Positions 39,244-46,586 of a stretch of 64,000 bases of DNA are shown piece by piece. A program made the position numbers and the translations under genes. The DNA is from Rhodococcus sp. HNM0569. Its GTDB lineage: Bacteria; Actinomycetota; Actinomycetes; Mycobacteriales; Mycobacteriaceae. The stretch spans positions 1 through 64,000 of the forward strand of contig NZ_JAASAE010000018.1 of the NCBI RefSeq assembly GCF_012726205.1, read 5' to 3'. How positions within the stretch are numbered: position 1 is the stretch's first letter; every line of letters starts with the position of its first letter. The notes below the pieces were generated by a model that was given only the letters and a program-made list of their open reading frames with translations, did no database searches and was not told the DNA's origin.

Positions 39244-40236
39244 CTACTCGCCTTTGAGTTGCTCGAGCACGGGCGCGAACGCCTCCATCTGCGTCGGGAA
39301 CACGCCGACGTACGACATCGACGTCTTCTCACGCACCATGCGGATCTGGTCGGCGATCTCGTCGAACGAGCCGATCGCGATGTACGGCGACGACAGGATG
39401 TCCTCGACGCTCAGCTTGGCGTCGACCTCGATGTTGGGCGGGAAACCCTGGTCGAGGGCCCCGAGCGCCATCTCCGCCGTCTGCTCCCGATCATCGGTGA
39501 TCAGGATCATCGTGATGGTCCAGTTGAGCTCGATGTCGTCGAACCGCTCGCCCGCGGCTTCGCGGATGCGCTCGACGCGTTCGATCGTCTTGTCGAGCGT
39601 GATGCCCGACAGCAGCAGCTTGCCGTCCTTCGACGTGGGCGTCGCGACCGAGATGATGTCGGCGTACTTCGCCGCGAGCGCGAGCATCTTGGGACCGCCG
39701 CCGCCGACCGCGAGCGGTGGCCGCGGGCCCTGCCGTGGACGCGGGCTGCCCGTCAGTCCCTTGATCGAGTAGAACTCGCCGTCGAAGTTGCACTCGCGGC
39801 CACGCAGCAGCGTGTCGAGGATCTGCAGCGACTCCTCGAGCTTGCGGATGCGCACCCCCGGGCTCTCGTACGCGATGCCGCCCTTGTCGAACTCTTCCTT
39901 CATCCACCCGGCGCCGATGCCGAGTTCGAGACGACCACCCGACAGGACGTCGATGGTGGCGGCGTCCTTCGCGAGGACCGCGGGATGCCGGAAGCCGTTG
40001 GCCAGCACCGCGGTGCCGAGCCGGATCTTGTCGGTCGCGACCGCGAGCGCACCGAGCGCCGCGATGGGGCCCACCTGGTTGCCCAGGTGGTCGGGAATCA
40101 TGAAGCTGTCGTAGCCCAGTTCCTCGGCCTTCTGCGCGAGCTTGACGAAACGCCGCGCGCCGCCTTCCTCGGCGTTGCCCTCGCCACCCGCCGCGAAACG
40201 GAACTTACGCAGCGCACGGCCCTCGGACACACTCAT
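39244..40236 (-). CDS. LLM-class flavin/F420-dependent oxidoreductase (TIGR03621-like)
   Basis: A 330-residue TIM-barrel oxidoreductase of the luciferase-like monooxygenase superfamily. Motifs: YDSFMIPDHLGNQVGPIAAL, LGTAVLANGFRHPAVLAKDAATID, SGGRLELGIGAGWMKEEF and PLAVGGGGPKML, the last typical of F420-binding members in actinobacteria. ATG 40236 is preferred (AGGAAGG six bases upstream) to a longer start at 40260. It is on the same strand as fadD32, 227 bases ahead, but is not part of the mycolate locus in M. tuberculosis, so it appears to be inserted between fadD32 and the cutinase gene. Substrate unknown; such enzymes reduce or oxidise varied organic compounds. Confidence 0.88.
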   Translation of the reverse strand: MSVSEGRALRKFRFAAGGEGNAEEGGARRFVKLAQKAEELGYDSFMIPDHLGNQVGPIAALGALAVATDKIRLGTAVLANGFRHPAVLAKDAATIDVLSGGRLELGIGAGWMKEEFDKGGIAYESPGVRIRKLEESLQILDTLLRGRECNFDGEFYSIKGLTGSPRPRQGPRPPLAVGGGGPKMLALAAKYADIISVATPTSKDGKLLLSGITLDKTIERVERIREAAGERFDDIELNWTITMILITDDREQTAEMALGALDQGFPPNIEVDAKLSVEDILSSPYIAIGSFDEIADQIRMVREKTSMSYVGVFPTQMEAFAPVLEQLKGE

Positions 40237-40439
40237 CGATCGCCTTCCTGTGGTGGACACGCCGTCGGGGGCGCGGCACGAACTCGCCTGCGCGCCGACG
40301 CCGGGGAACTCGCAGCACTCTACCGCCCGACGAAATCAGCAGACTACCGTCGACCGCGCCGCGCACGAGGCTCGCCGTCGAGCTTCGCCGACACGTCACA
40401 AATCCGGCTGCGCGCCCGCTGTGAATCCGGTGCGAACTC

Positions 40440-41423
40440 CTACGAGTGCGGCGGGGTCGGCGCGTTCTCGATCTTCTCGGCGGCCCAGCTCGCGATCCAC
40501 TGCGTTGCGGTGGTGCCCGAATCGTCGACGACGTAGCTGTTGTACGTCGCGTGCACCGGGTTGTTGTAGTACTCGGTGAGCCGCGTTGCGCTCGACAGCC
40601 AGTTGGCCGGGCTGAACGCGTCGGGCGGAGCATCGCAGATGCCGTCGGACGGCGCGCAGATCTGCACGGTGCGGTCGTCGAGTTCGCCGAAACCGTTCTC
40701 GCGTGCCCCGGTCATCGTGATGCCGGGCACCCTCAGGCCTGCCATCGACAGCTCGGCGCCGACTCCGCCCACGGGCGCCCCGATGTCCGTGCCGTGCGCG
40801 GGATCTCGACGTCCGTCGGCGATCAGGCCGACCCCGAGCACCTGGTCCGCCGCCACCGGCCCGTCGCCGTTGCCGATGCTCGACGCGATGTCGCCGACGA
40901 TGACCGCACCCTGCGAGAAGCCCGTCAGCACGTACGACGTGAGCGGGCACTCGGCGTGCCGCGCCGCAAGGAAGTCGGTGGCGGCGGCCGTGCCGGCACC
41001 GCGGCTGTCGTTGTACGACTCCTGGCCGTCGGGCGGCAGCGCGATCGGGTTCGAGAACTGCGCGACATACGGCACGGTGTAGACGTCGGCCCGCGACGGA
41101 TCGAACTGCTGCTGTAGCGGACGCGTGACGTTCAGCATCAGCGATGCCGGATTCGCCGTCGGGTCGTACGGGTCGTCGGTCGCGCTCGACTCCCACGTGC
41201 CGGGGACGGCGACGACCTGGACGTCGGGGCAGCTCGCCGGCTGCGACGACGGCCGATCCGCGCCCGGTGGCTGCGGCACCTGCTCGGGCAGCCTCCCGGC
41301 CAGCAGGTACCACAGGGCCACCAGCGCCGCCACGAGAACGACGACGAACAGCACCACGAGCGAGAGCGCACGACGAATGCCCCCGCGCTTACGGCGAGTC
41401 CGACTGCCACCTGTCCACGACAC
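40440..41423 (-). CDS. Cutinase-family serine hydrolase (Rv3802c-like phospholipase/thioesterase)
   Basis: A 327-residue protein with a basic N-terminus and one membrane helix (residues about 19-42), then an extracytoplasmic cutinase fold. The nucleophile is in GFSQG (YVLTGFSQGAVIVGDI), with a late Asp in the disulfide-like region ICAPSDGICDAPPD and a His in NPVHATYNSY. These match Rv3802c, an essential mycobacterial cell-wall lipase that lies beside the mycolyltransferases and is thought to act on mycolate or phospholipid metabolism. GTG 41423 has AAGGA upstream and follows the lipoprotein stop by nine bases, so the two form one operon. Confidence 0.92.
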   Translation of the reverse strand: MSWTGGSRTRRKRGGIRRALSLVVLFVVVLVAALVALWYLLAGRLPEQVPQPPGADRPSSQPASCPDVQVVAVPGTWESSATDDPYDPTANPASLMLNVTRPLQQQFDPSRADVYTVPYVAQFSNPIALPPDGQESYNDSRGAGTAAATDFLAARHAECPLTSYVLTGFSQGAVIVGDIASSIGNGDGPVAADQVLGVGLIADGRRDPAHGTDIGAPVGGVGAELSMAGLRVPGITMTGARENGFGELDDRTVQICAPSDGICDAPPDAFSPANWLSSATRLTEYYNNPVHATYNSYVVDDSGTTATQWIASWAAEKIENAPTPPHS

Positions 41424-41432
41424 GGCGAATCC

Positions 41433-41972
41433 TTATCCGCAGTACGACGCGCGGGCGACGTCCACGTAGGTCTTGGCCGTCATGCCTGCCTGGTCCGCGG
41501 ACAGCTCCGTGCCCGCCGCACTCGCCTCGCTGCCGACCGCAGCGGTGACGAACACCAGGATCGTCGCGTCGTCCTGGCCCGCAGCCTGCGCCTGGCAGAT
41601 GTAGTCGCCCGTCGCGACGGCGATCGAGCCGTCGCCCGCGGGCTGGACGCCCTTCGCCTCGAGCGCGTCGAGGTATTCGCGGCCCTTGTCGCTGATCGGG
41701 ACCTCGGTGGGACCGGGGAAATCGCTCGGCACCGATTCGGGCTCCTCGGCGGGCGCCGTCGCGGCCTCGCTCGGCGTCGCGGCGGGCGCGTCCTCCGACT
41801 TCGACGCCTCGGCCGACGTCGCAGGAGCGCTCGACGCGCTCGCGGACGTGGTGGGCGTGGACGTGGCCGTCGAGTCGTCGCTGCCGCAACCCACGAGCAA
41901 GGCGCCGCCTGCGGCTGCCAGGGTTCCGGCCGTGACGGCCCGCACGGCAAGGGAACGAATCATGTGCGACAT
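41433..41972 (-). CDS. Secreted lipoprotein with DUF732 domain
   Basis: A 179-residue protein with a signal peptide ending in a lipobox (GGALLVGC), so Cys would be lipid-modified and the protein anchored outside the membrane. A Ser/Thr/Ala/Glu-rich linker of about 50 residues follows, then a DUF732-like domain (REYLDALEAKGV, GDYICQAQAAG, YVDVARASYCG) with two Cys that could form a disulfide. DUF732 proteins are frequent small exported proteins of mycobacteria without a known role. ATG 41972 is chosen (AGGAC upstream); ATG 41963 is a close alternative. It is co-transcribed with the cutinase-type gene, nine bases away. Confidence 0.85.
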   Translation of the reverse strand: MSHMIRSLAVRAVTAGTLAAAGGALLVGCGSDDSTATSTPTTSASASSAPATSAEASKSEDAPAATPSEAATAPAEEPESVPSDFPGPTEVPISDKGREYLDALEAKGVQPAGDGSIAVATGDYICQAQAAGQDDATILVFVTAAVGSEASAAGTELSADQAGMTAKTYVDVARASYCG

Positions 41973-42093
41973 CGAATTCCGTCCTTTTCGGGCAATCGGC
42001 AAAGTCGCAAGACAGCCTACAGACGCACCGTGGGCGCGGTCCGGGGCTGGTCCCCGGTCCGCGCCCACGCGATGCGATGGCGCTGCCGCCGCG

Positions 42094-43977
42094 TCAGTGA
42101 ATCTCTGCGCGGTCCCCGACCAGCGTGATGTAGCCGAACTGGAAGTTCTGCTGCACGCCGCCCGGGATCGCGAACTTGTCGGAGATCGGGAAGCCGAGCC
42201 GCCCGTTCTCGTAGCCCTCCGTCTTCCACGCCTCGAAGATGGGGCCGTTCTCGACCGACCACGCACCCGACAGCGGGCTCCAGTAGATGTTGCCGGCCTC
42301 GAACTCGTTGAACCGGCCACCGTCCTTGACCGGGATCTCGCTCGTCTTCGGGAAGCCGAGCCAGCCGCCTTCCCAGCCGAGTTCGGCGTACTTGCCGAGG
42401 ATCATGCCCTGCACCGCGTTCGTGCCGTGTGTGGGACTCGAGTACATCGCGCCGATCTCGAAGCCCTGCACCGCGCCGTCCTTGCCGGGCGTGGCCACCT
42501 GCTCTGCGACGGGATAGCCGAGCGGCCCGCCTTCCCAGCCCTGGCGTGCCCATTCGTCGCGGATCGCACCGGTGACCGAGTGCGCGCCCGCCTCGGGTGT
42601 CCAGTAGATCGAGCCGGAGTCGAAGTGGTTGAACCGGCCACGGCCGTCGGGGGCGCCGAGCTCGGGCGTCGCGGGGAAGCCGAGCGGGCCCGCGGGGCCG
42701 CCCGTCGCCTGGTACACGCCGCCGATGCGGCCCGCGACGGGCTGCGCGCCGTTCTTGTCGAAGATGCGCCCGAACCGGAAGTCCTGGACCGTGCCGCCTG
42801 CCTGCGAGTACGCGGGCGTGAGACAGTCGCCGATCCACGGATTGGCAGCGGCTGCGCCGCCGATCGCGCCGCTCGCCTCGCAGGCGGGCTTGTCGGCAGG
42901 CACCCCGAGCGCCGACGCGAGCTGGGGCCACAGCTGGTGCAGCTCGAACTGCCAGTACGGCCAGGAGTGCGTGCCGGACGGCCGGTAGACGACCTGCGCC
43001 GGGATGCCGAGCTTGTTGAGCTTGGTCGCGAACGTCTGCGACGTGAGGCGGGACAGGATCTCGAGGCCCATGCCCGCGTAGTTGGTGCTCACGCCGGGTA
43101 TGTCGGACGGCTGGTCGTACGCACCGGTGGTGCCGCTGCCGCTCGAGACGTACAGGCTCACGCCCTTCAGGTGATCGGCCAGCAGGTACGGATCGTGTTC
43201 GGCCCATGCGGGCGACGACGGCGGCCCCCACATCGCGCGCGAGTCGAACCCGCCCGCGTCGATCATCGCGTACTGGATGGCCTGCGGCATCCCGAGCGAG
43301 GTGGTGGTGAGCATGCCCGAGAGCGAGCCCGCGAACTTGAAGAAGCCCTGGTTGCGTGCCGCGAGGAACATCGCGGCGGTGCCACCCATCGACAGGCCGA
43401 CCACGCCGCGCTCCTGCGTGGTGCGCCAGTCGCCTTCGAGGATGGGCGGCAGTTCCTTCGTCAGGAACGTCTCCCACTGGTAGTTCTGACCGTTGTCCTG
43501 GTCGGCCCAGTCCGAGTAGAAGCTGGACTGCCCGCCCACCGGCAGCACGACGTTGACGTTCTTGTCGGCGAAGAACGACTCGGCGTCGGTCTCGAGGGTC
43601 CAGCCGTTCTCCTGGTCGGTGGCGCGCAGGCCGTCGAGCATGAAGACCGCGGGGAACCGCTGCTCCGGCTTCAGGTTCCAATCGCGCGCCAGCAGCATCT
43701 GCACCTGGATGGGCGTGCCCATCGACGGCGAGTTGATCCACAACGCGACGCGACGGTCGGACAGCCACTCGACGTGGTCGAGGGTGGCGCCCGCGGGAGC
43801 CTGGGTCGCGGCGGGCGCCGACTGTGCGGCGGGGAGGGACTGTGCAGCGGGTACGGCCGTGGCCGTGGTCGTGGTGAAACCCACCGCGAGCACTCCCGCG
43901 AGCCCTGCTGCGGCCGCGCCGTATCCGACGCGCCGCGACGCCCACCCTCGAATGGGCCGCTGCCGAGTCAACCGCAT
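42094..43977 (-). CDS. Mycolyltransferase (antigen 85 family) with C-terminal LGFP repeats
   Basis: Ag85 enzymes transfer mycolic acids from trehalose monomycolate to arabinogalactan or to another trehalose monomycolate. The 627-residue protein has a signal peptide (about 40-45 residues, ending TATAVPAA), an esterase domain with the nucleophile in GLSMGG, the catalytic Glu in GLEILSR and His in GTHSWPYW, then about five LGFP-type repeats (GPLGFPATPEL, GPLGYPVAEQ, GWLGFPKTSE, GRLGFPISDK and a diverged first copy). LGFP modules are thought to bind the cell wall. This fusion is known in corynebacteria (PS1/Cmt1-like) but not in the mycobacterial Ag85 trio. ATG 43977 has GAGGGCAGG upstream. A 14-bp hairpin separates it from the next mycolyltransferase gene. 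Confidence 0.95.
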   Translation of the reverse strand: MRLTRQRPIRGWASRRVGYGAAAAGLAGVLAVGFTTTTATAVPAAQSLPAAQSAPAATQAPAGATLDHVEWLSDRRVALWINSPSMGTPIQVQMLLARDWNLKPEQRFPAVFMLDGLRATDQENGWTLETDAESFFADKNVNVVLPVGGQSSFYSDWADQDNGQNYQWETFLTKELPPILEGDWRTTQERGVVGLSMGGTAAMFLAARNQGFFKFAGSLSGMLTTTSLGMPQAIQYAMIDAGGFDSRAMWGPPSSPAWAEHDPYLLADHLKGVSLYVSSGSGTTGAYDQPSDIPGVSTNYAGMGLEILSRLTSQTFATKLNKLGIPAQVVYRPSGTHSWPYWQFELHQLWPQLASALGVPADKPACEASGAIGGAAAANPWIGDCLTPAYSQAGGTVQDFRFGRIFDKNGAQPVAGRIGGVYQATGGPAGPLGFPATPELGAPDGRGRFNHFDSGSIYWTPEAGAHSVTGAIRDEWARQGWEGGPLGYPVAEQVATPGKDGAVQGFEIGAMYSSPTHGTNAVQGMILGKYAELGWEGGWLGFPKTSEIPVKDGGRFNEFEAGNIYWSPLSGAWSVENGPIFEAWKTEGYENGRLGFPISDKFAIPGGVQQNFQFGYITLVGDRAEIH

Positions 43978-44037
43978 GGGCCTGCCCTCATTTCTGCCAC
44001 CGTCCGCATCTGCTGCCGAGGCGCCGGAGAAACACGA

Positions 44038-44081
44038 CCGGGCCCCGTTTCGCGTCAGTTGTACACGGAAACGGGGCCCGG
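44038..44081. terminator. Hairpin between two mycolyltransferase genes
   Basis: CCGGGCCCCGTTTC (44038-44051) and GAAACGGGGCCCGG (44068-44081) form a perfect 14-bp stem with a 16-base loop, 57 bases past the stop of the minus-strand gene 44139-45134. There is no long T-tract, which is usual for actinobacterial terminators. Confidence 0.75.
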
Positions 44082-44138
44082 ATGTGGGTGCCACGCAGGG
44101 CGGCTGCGCGAAATGATGCGCGCCGCGGTGCGGGAAGA

Positions 44139-45134
44139 TCAGCCGATCGTGGCCGACAGATCGGGGGTCAGCTGATGAACCTGGTCCTCCCAGTAACGCC
44201 ACGTGTGGATGCCGCGCGGCTGGAAGTTGTAGGTCACATTGTCCGCACCGATCGTGGCCATCTTGACCTGGAAGGCACGCGAGTTGGCGACCGCGAGAAC
44301 CTCGAGCGCGGAGCCGGTGCCGGTGTTGAAGACCTCGATCGGGCTGTGCTGGCTGGGCCCACCGGGTGCGGGGATACCGCTACCTGCCGAGACCCAGACG
44401 CGGGTGTTGTTGTCGCGCAGACGGTCGGCGAAGACGAACGGGTCGTTGCGCAGCCACGCGGGGTTCCACGGCGGGCCCCACATCGCGTCGACGTTGTAGC
44501 GGCCCGCGTCGAGCATCGCGATGCGGATGGCCTCGCGCATGCCCGGCGCCGAGATGTTCAGGTAGCCCGAGAGCGAACCCGCGTAGCCGAACTGCTCGGG
44601 GTGGTAGGCCGCGAGCGTGAGCGCCGCGCTGCCACCCATCGAGATGCCGACGATGCCGTTGTTGGTGGACTTGAAACCGTAGGTGTTCGCGAGCGCGTTG
44701 GGCAGCTGGCTCGTGAGGAACGTTTCCCACGTGTACGGCGTGTCCTGGCCGTTGAAGTTGGACGTGCTGATCCAGTCGGAGTAGAAGCTGGACTCGCCGC
44801 CGACCGGCATCACGACGTTGATGTTCTGCGACGCGAGGTAGCCGCCGACGCCGGTCTCGATCTCCCAGCCGTTCAGGTCGTCGCGCGCGCGAAGACCGTC
44901 GAGCAGGTAGACCACCCGGTTGGTGTTGCCGTCGGCTGCACGCCAGATGCGGCTCTTGATCGGCCCCATCTCGGAGTCGACCGTGAAATCCTGTGCCGCG
45001 GGGTCGAAGGCCGCCGACGCGGTCGCTCCGCCGCCGACGACGGTGACGCCGAGAGGCAGGGCGACCGCGAGCGCGATGGCACCCGCAGTCCGCCTCATCC
45101 AGCCGCGTTTCCTACTCGAAGCGCCTGCTCGCAT
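44139..45134 (-). CDS. Mycolyltransferase (antigen 85 family)
   Basis: A 331-residue secreted Ag85-type enzyme. A twin-basic start (RAGASSRKRGWMRRTAG) leads a signal peptide ending near TASAAF. The catalytic triad is visible: Ser in GISMGG, Glu in SALEVLAV, His in GIHTWRYW. The fold markers YLLDGLRA, GGESSFYSDW, YTWETFLTSQLP and GSLSGYLNISAPGM are those of FbpA/B/C. It carries no LGFP extension. ATG 45134 has GGAGGGAAT thirteen bases ahead; an internal ATG 36 bases later (MRRTAG) could also serve. Separate hairpins on both sides suggest its own transcript. It shares long identical blocks with the next gene, so the two arose by duplication. Confidence 0.95.
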   Translation of the reverse strand: MRAGASSRKRGWMRRTAGAIALAVALPLGVTVVGGGATASAAFDPAAQDFTVDSEMGPIKSRIWRAADGNTNRVVYLLDGLRARDDLNGWEIETGVGGYLASQNINVVMPVGGESSFYSDWISTSNFNGQDTPYTWETFLTSQLPNALANTYGFKSTNNGIVGISMGGSAALTLAAYHPEQFGYAGSLSGYLNISAPGMREAIRIAMLDAGRYNVDAMWGPPWNPAWLRNDPFVFADRLRDNNTRVWVSAGSGIPAPGGPSQHSPIEVFNTGTGSALEVLAVANSRAFQVKMATIGADNVTYNFQPRGIHTWRYWEDQVHQLTPDLSATIG

Positions 45135-45245
45135 GTACCCGGTATTCCCTCCGCTCGAGGCCCGCTCGCTCGCTGGTGCGAGCCTCGCGAACCGCCTGTC
45201 GAACTGCGCGCCGGAAACCGCAGCCCAGCGCGCCGAGTGCTTGTC

Positions 45246-45289
45246 ACAGACCCCGCCCGCGCGGCGTGTGCCGCGCGGGCGGGGTCTGT
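45246..45289. terminator. Very stable hairpin after the third mycolyltransferase gene
   Basis: Two perfectly complementary 20-base arms (45246-45265 and 45270-45289), mostly G and C, with a GTGT loop. It lies about 95 bases past the stop of the minus-strand gene 45383-46399 and 112 bases before the start of the next one. It should end transcription or strongly protect the 3' end of the mRNA. Confidence 0.85.
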
Positions 45290-45382
45290 TGCCGGGAACA
45301 CCATATAGACAACAGGGGGCCCAGGCATATCCGGAGTCCGGTTTGTGTGACTACACAGCAGGAAACCCCAGGTCGCTGTGAC

Positions 45383-46399
45383 TCAGTGGGCGCCGAGAGC
45401 GTCCAGAATCTGGGTGCGCGCGTTCCACAATTCGGCTTCCCAGTACTTCCACGAGTGCGTGCCCGTGGCCGGGAAGCTGTAGTTCGCGTCGATGCCGAGC
45501 GCCGCCAGTCGCACCTGGAACGCCCGGGTGTTCGCGAGCGCGAGCGCCTCGAGGCCCATGCCCATCGCGGTGTTGTAGTAGTCGATCGGTGCGACCGGAT
45601 TGTCGTGCGCACCGGGAACGCCACTCGACGCCGAGATGTACATCGGCAGCCCACGCAGTCGCTCGGCGAACACGAAGGGGTCGTTGCGCAGCCACGCCTG
45701 ATCCCACGGCGGGCCCCACATCGCGTCGACGTTGTATCCGCCGGCGTCGAGCATCGCGACACGGATCGCCTCGCGCATGCCCGGTGCCGAGATGTTCAGG
45801 TAGCCCGACAGCGAGCCCGCGAACGTGAACTGGTCCCGGTGATAGGCCGCGAGGGTGAGCGACGCGCTGCCGCCCATCGAGAGGCCGAGTGCCGCATTGT
45901 TCGTCCGGGACACCCCGTAGTTCGCCAGGAAGGCAGGCAGCTCCTGCGTCAGGAAGGTCTCCCACTTGTAGGTGACGTCCTGACCGTTGAAATTGCTGGG
46001 TGCGTACCAGTCCGAGTAGAAGCTCGACTCGCCGCCCACCGGCATCACGAGTGTCACGTCGTCGTTCGCGAACTGCGCGAGCGCGTTCGTCTCGAAAGTC
46101 CACGCGTTCGCGTCGCCGCGGGCCCGCATCCCGTCGAGCAGGTACAGCGCGGCATCGCCGCCCCGGGCCGCCCACTGCACCTGGACCTTGATCGGGCCCA
46201 TCGACGACGGCACCCACAGTTCCTCGAATCCGCCCGCGGGCGCGGTGCGGGCAGGCGCCGAGTGCGTGGGCGCGGCCGACGCGACGGCCGTCCCCGCAAC
46301 TCCCGCGGCGAGCGGAACGACGAGGGCCGCGGCGACGGCTGCGGCGACGCGCCGCCGAAGACTCGGCGCGGACGGGTGTCTCCGAACGGGCAAACGCAT
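45383..46399 (-). CDS. Mycolyltransferase (antigen 85 family)
   Basis: The third Ag85-type gene in a row. The 338-residue product has a signal peptide (helix VAAAVAAALVVPLAAGVAGT, cleavage near ASAAPT), a short Pro/Ala linker, and the esterase domain with Ser in GLSMGG, Glu in GLEALAL and His in GTHSWKYW. Blocks YLLDGMRARGD, GGESSFYSDW and GSLSGYLNISAPGMREAI are shared with the neighbour 44139-45134. ATG 46399 with GAAAGAGAG upstream is preferred; the frame stays open to 46462 without family support. It is preceded by aftB on the same strand, 187 bases away with a hairpin between, and followed by a 20-bp hairpin. Confidence 0.95.
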   Translation of the reverse strand: MRLPVRRHPSAPSLRRRVAAAVAAALVVPLAAGVAGTAVASAAPTHSAPARTAPAGGFEELWVPSSMGPIKVQVQWAARGGDAALYLLDGMRARGDANAWTFETNALAQFANDDVTLVMPVGGESSFYSDWYAPSNFNGQDVTYKWETFLTQELPAFLANYGVSRTNNAALGLSMGGSASLTLAAYHRDQFTFAGSLSGYLNISAPGMREAIRVAMLDAGGYNVDAMWGPPWDQAWLRNDPFVFAERLRGLPMYISASSGVPGAHDNPVAPIDYYNTAMGMGLEALALANTRAFQVRLAALGIDANYSFPATGTHSWKYWEAELWNARTQILDALGAH

Positions 46400-46537
46400 G
46401 GAACTGCTCTCTTTCGTGTTCTCCGGTCGACGTCGTGCGACGCCGACGTGGCGGAGCGGCACGTTACCGAATCGAGATAATCGGTCGGACGACGGGCCGA
46501 CACGAAGAGACGCTGGTCACGCACATGTTTCGGTGGA

Positions 46538-46557
46538 GTTCACCACCGCCGGTGAAC
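46538..46557. terminator. Hairpin downstream of aftB
   Basis: GTTCACC-ACCGCC-GGTGAAC, a 7-bp perfect stem extended by imperfect GTGG/CCAC pairing, 30 bases past the aftB stop. It likely ends the glf-to-aftB transcript before the mycolyltransferase gene. Confidence 0.55.
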
Positions 46558-46586
46558 CACAACCGTGATATTCACGTGATAGGTGC

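Noticed and set aside
44225-44245. A GGTCACATTG stretch resembling the repeats at 29343 and 30454
   Set aside because: It lies inside a mycolyltransferase gene, lacks the second arm and is a chance match.
42094-46399. Tandem mycolyltransferase similarity as a mobile repeat
   Set aside because: The shared blocks are coding paralogy; no terminal repeats or transposase are present.
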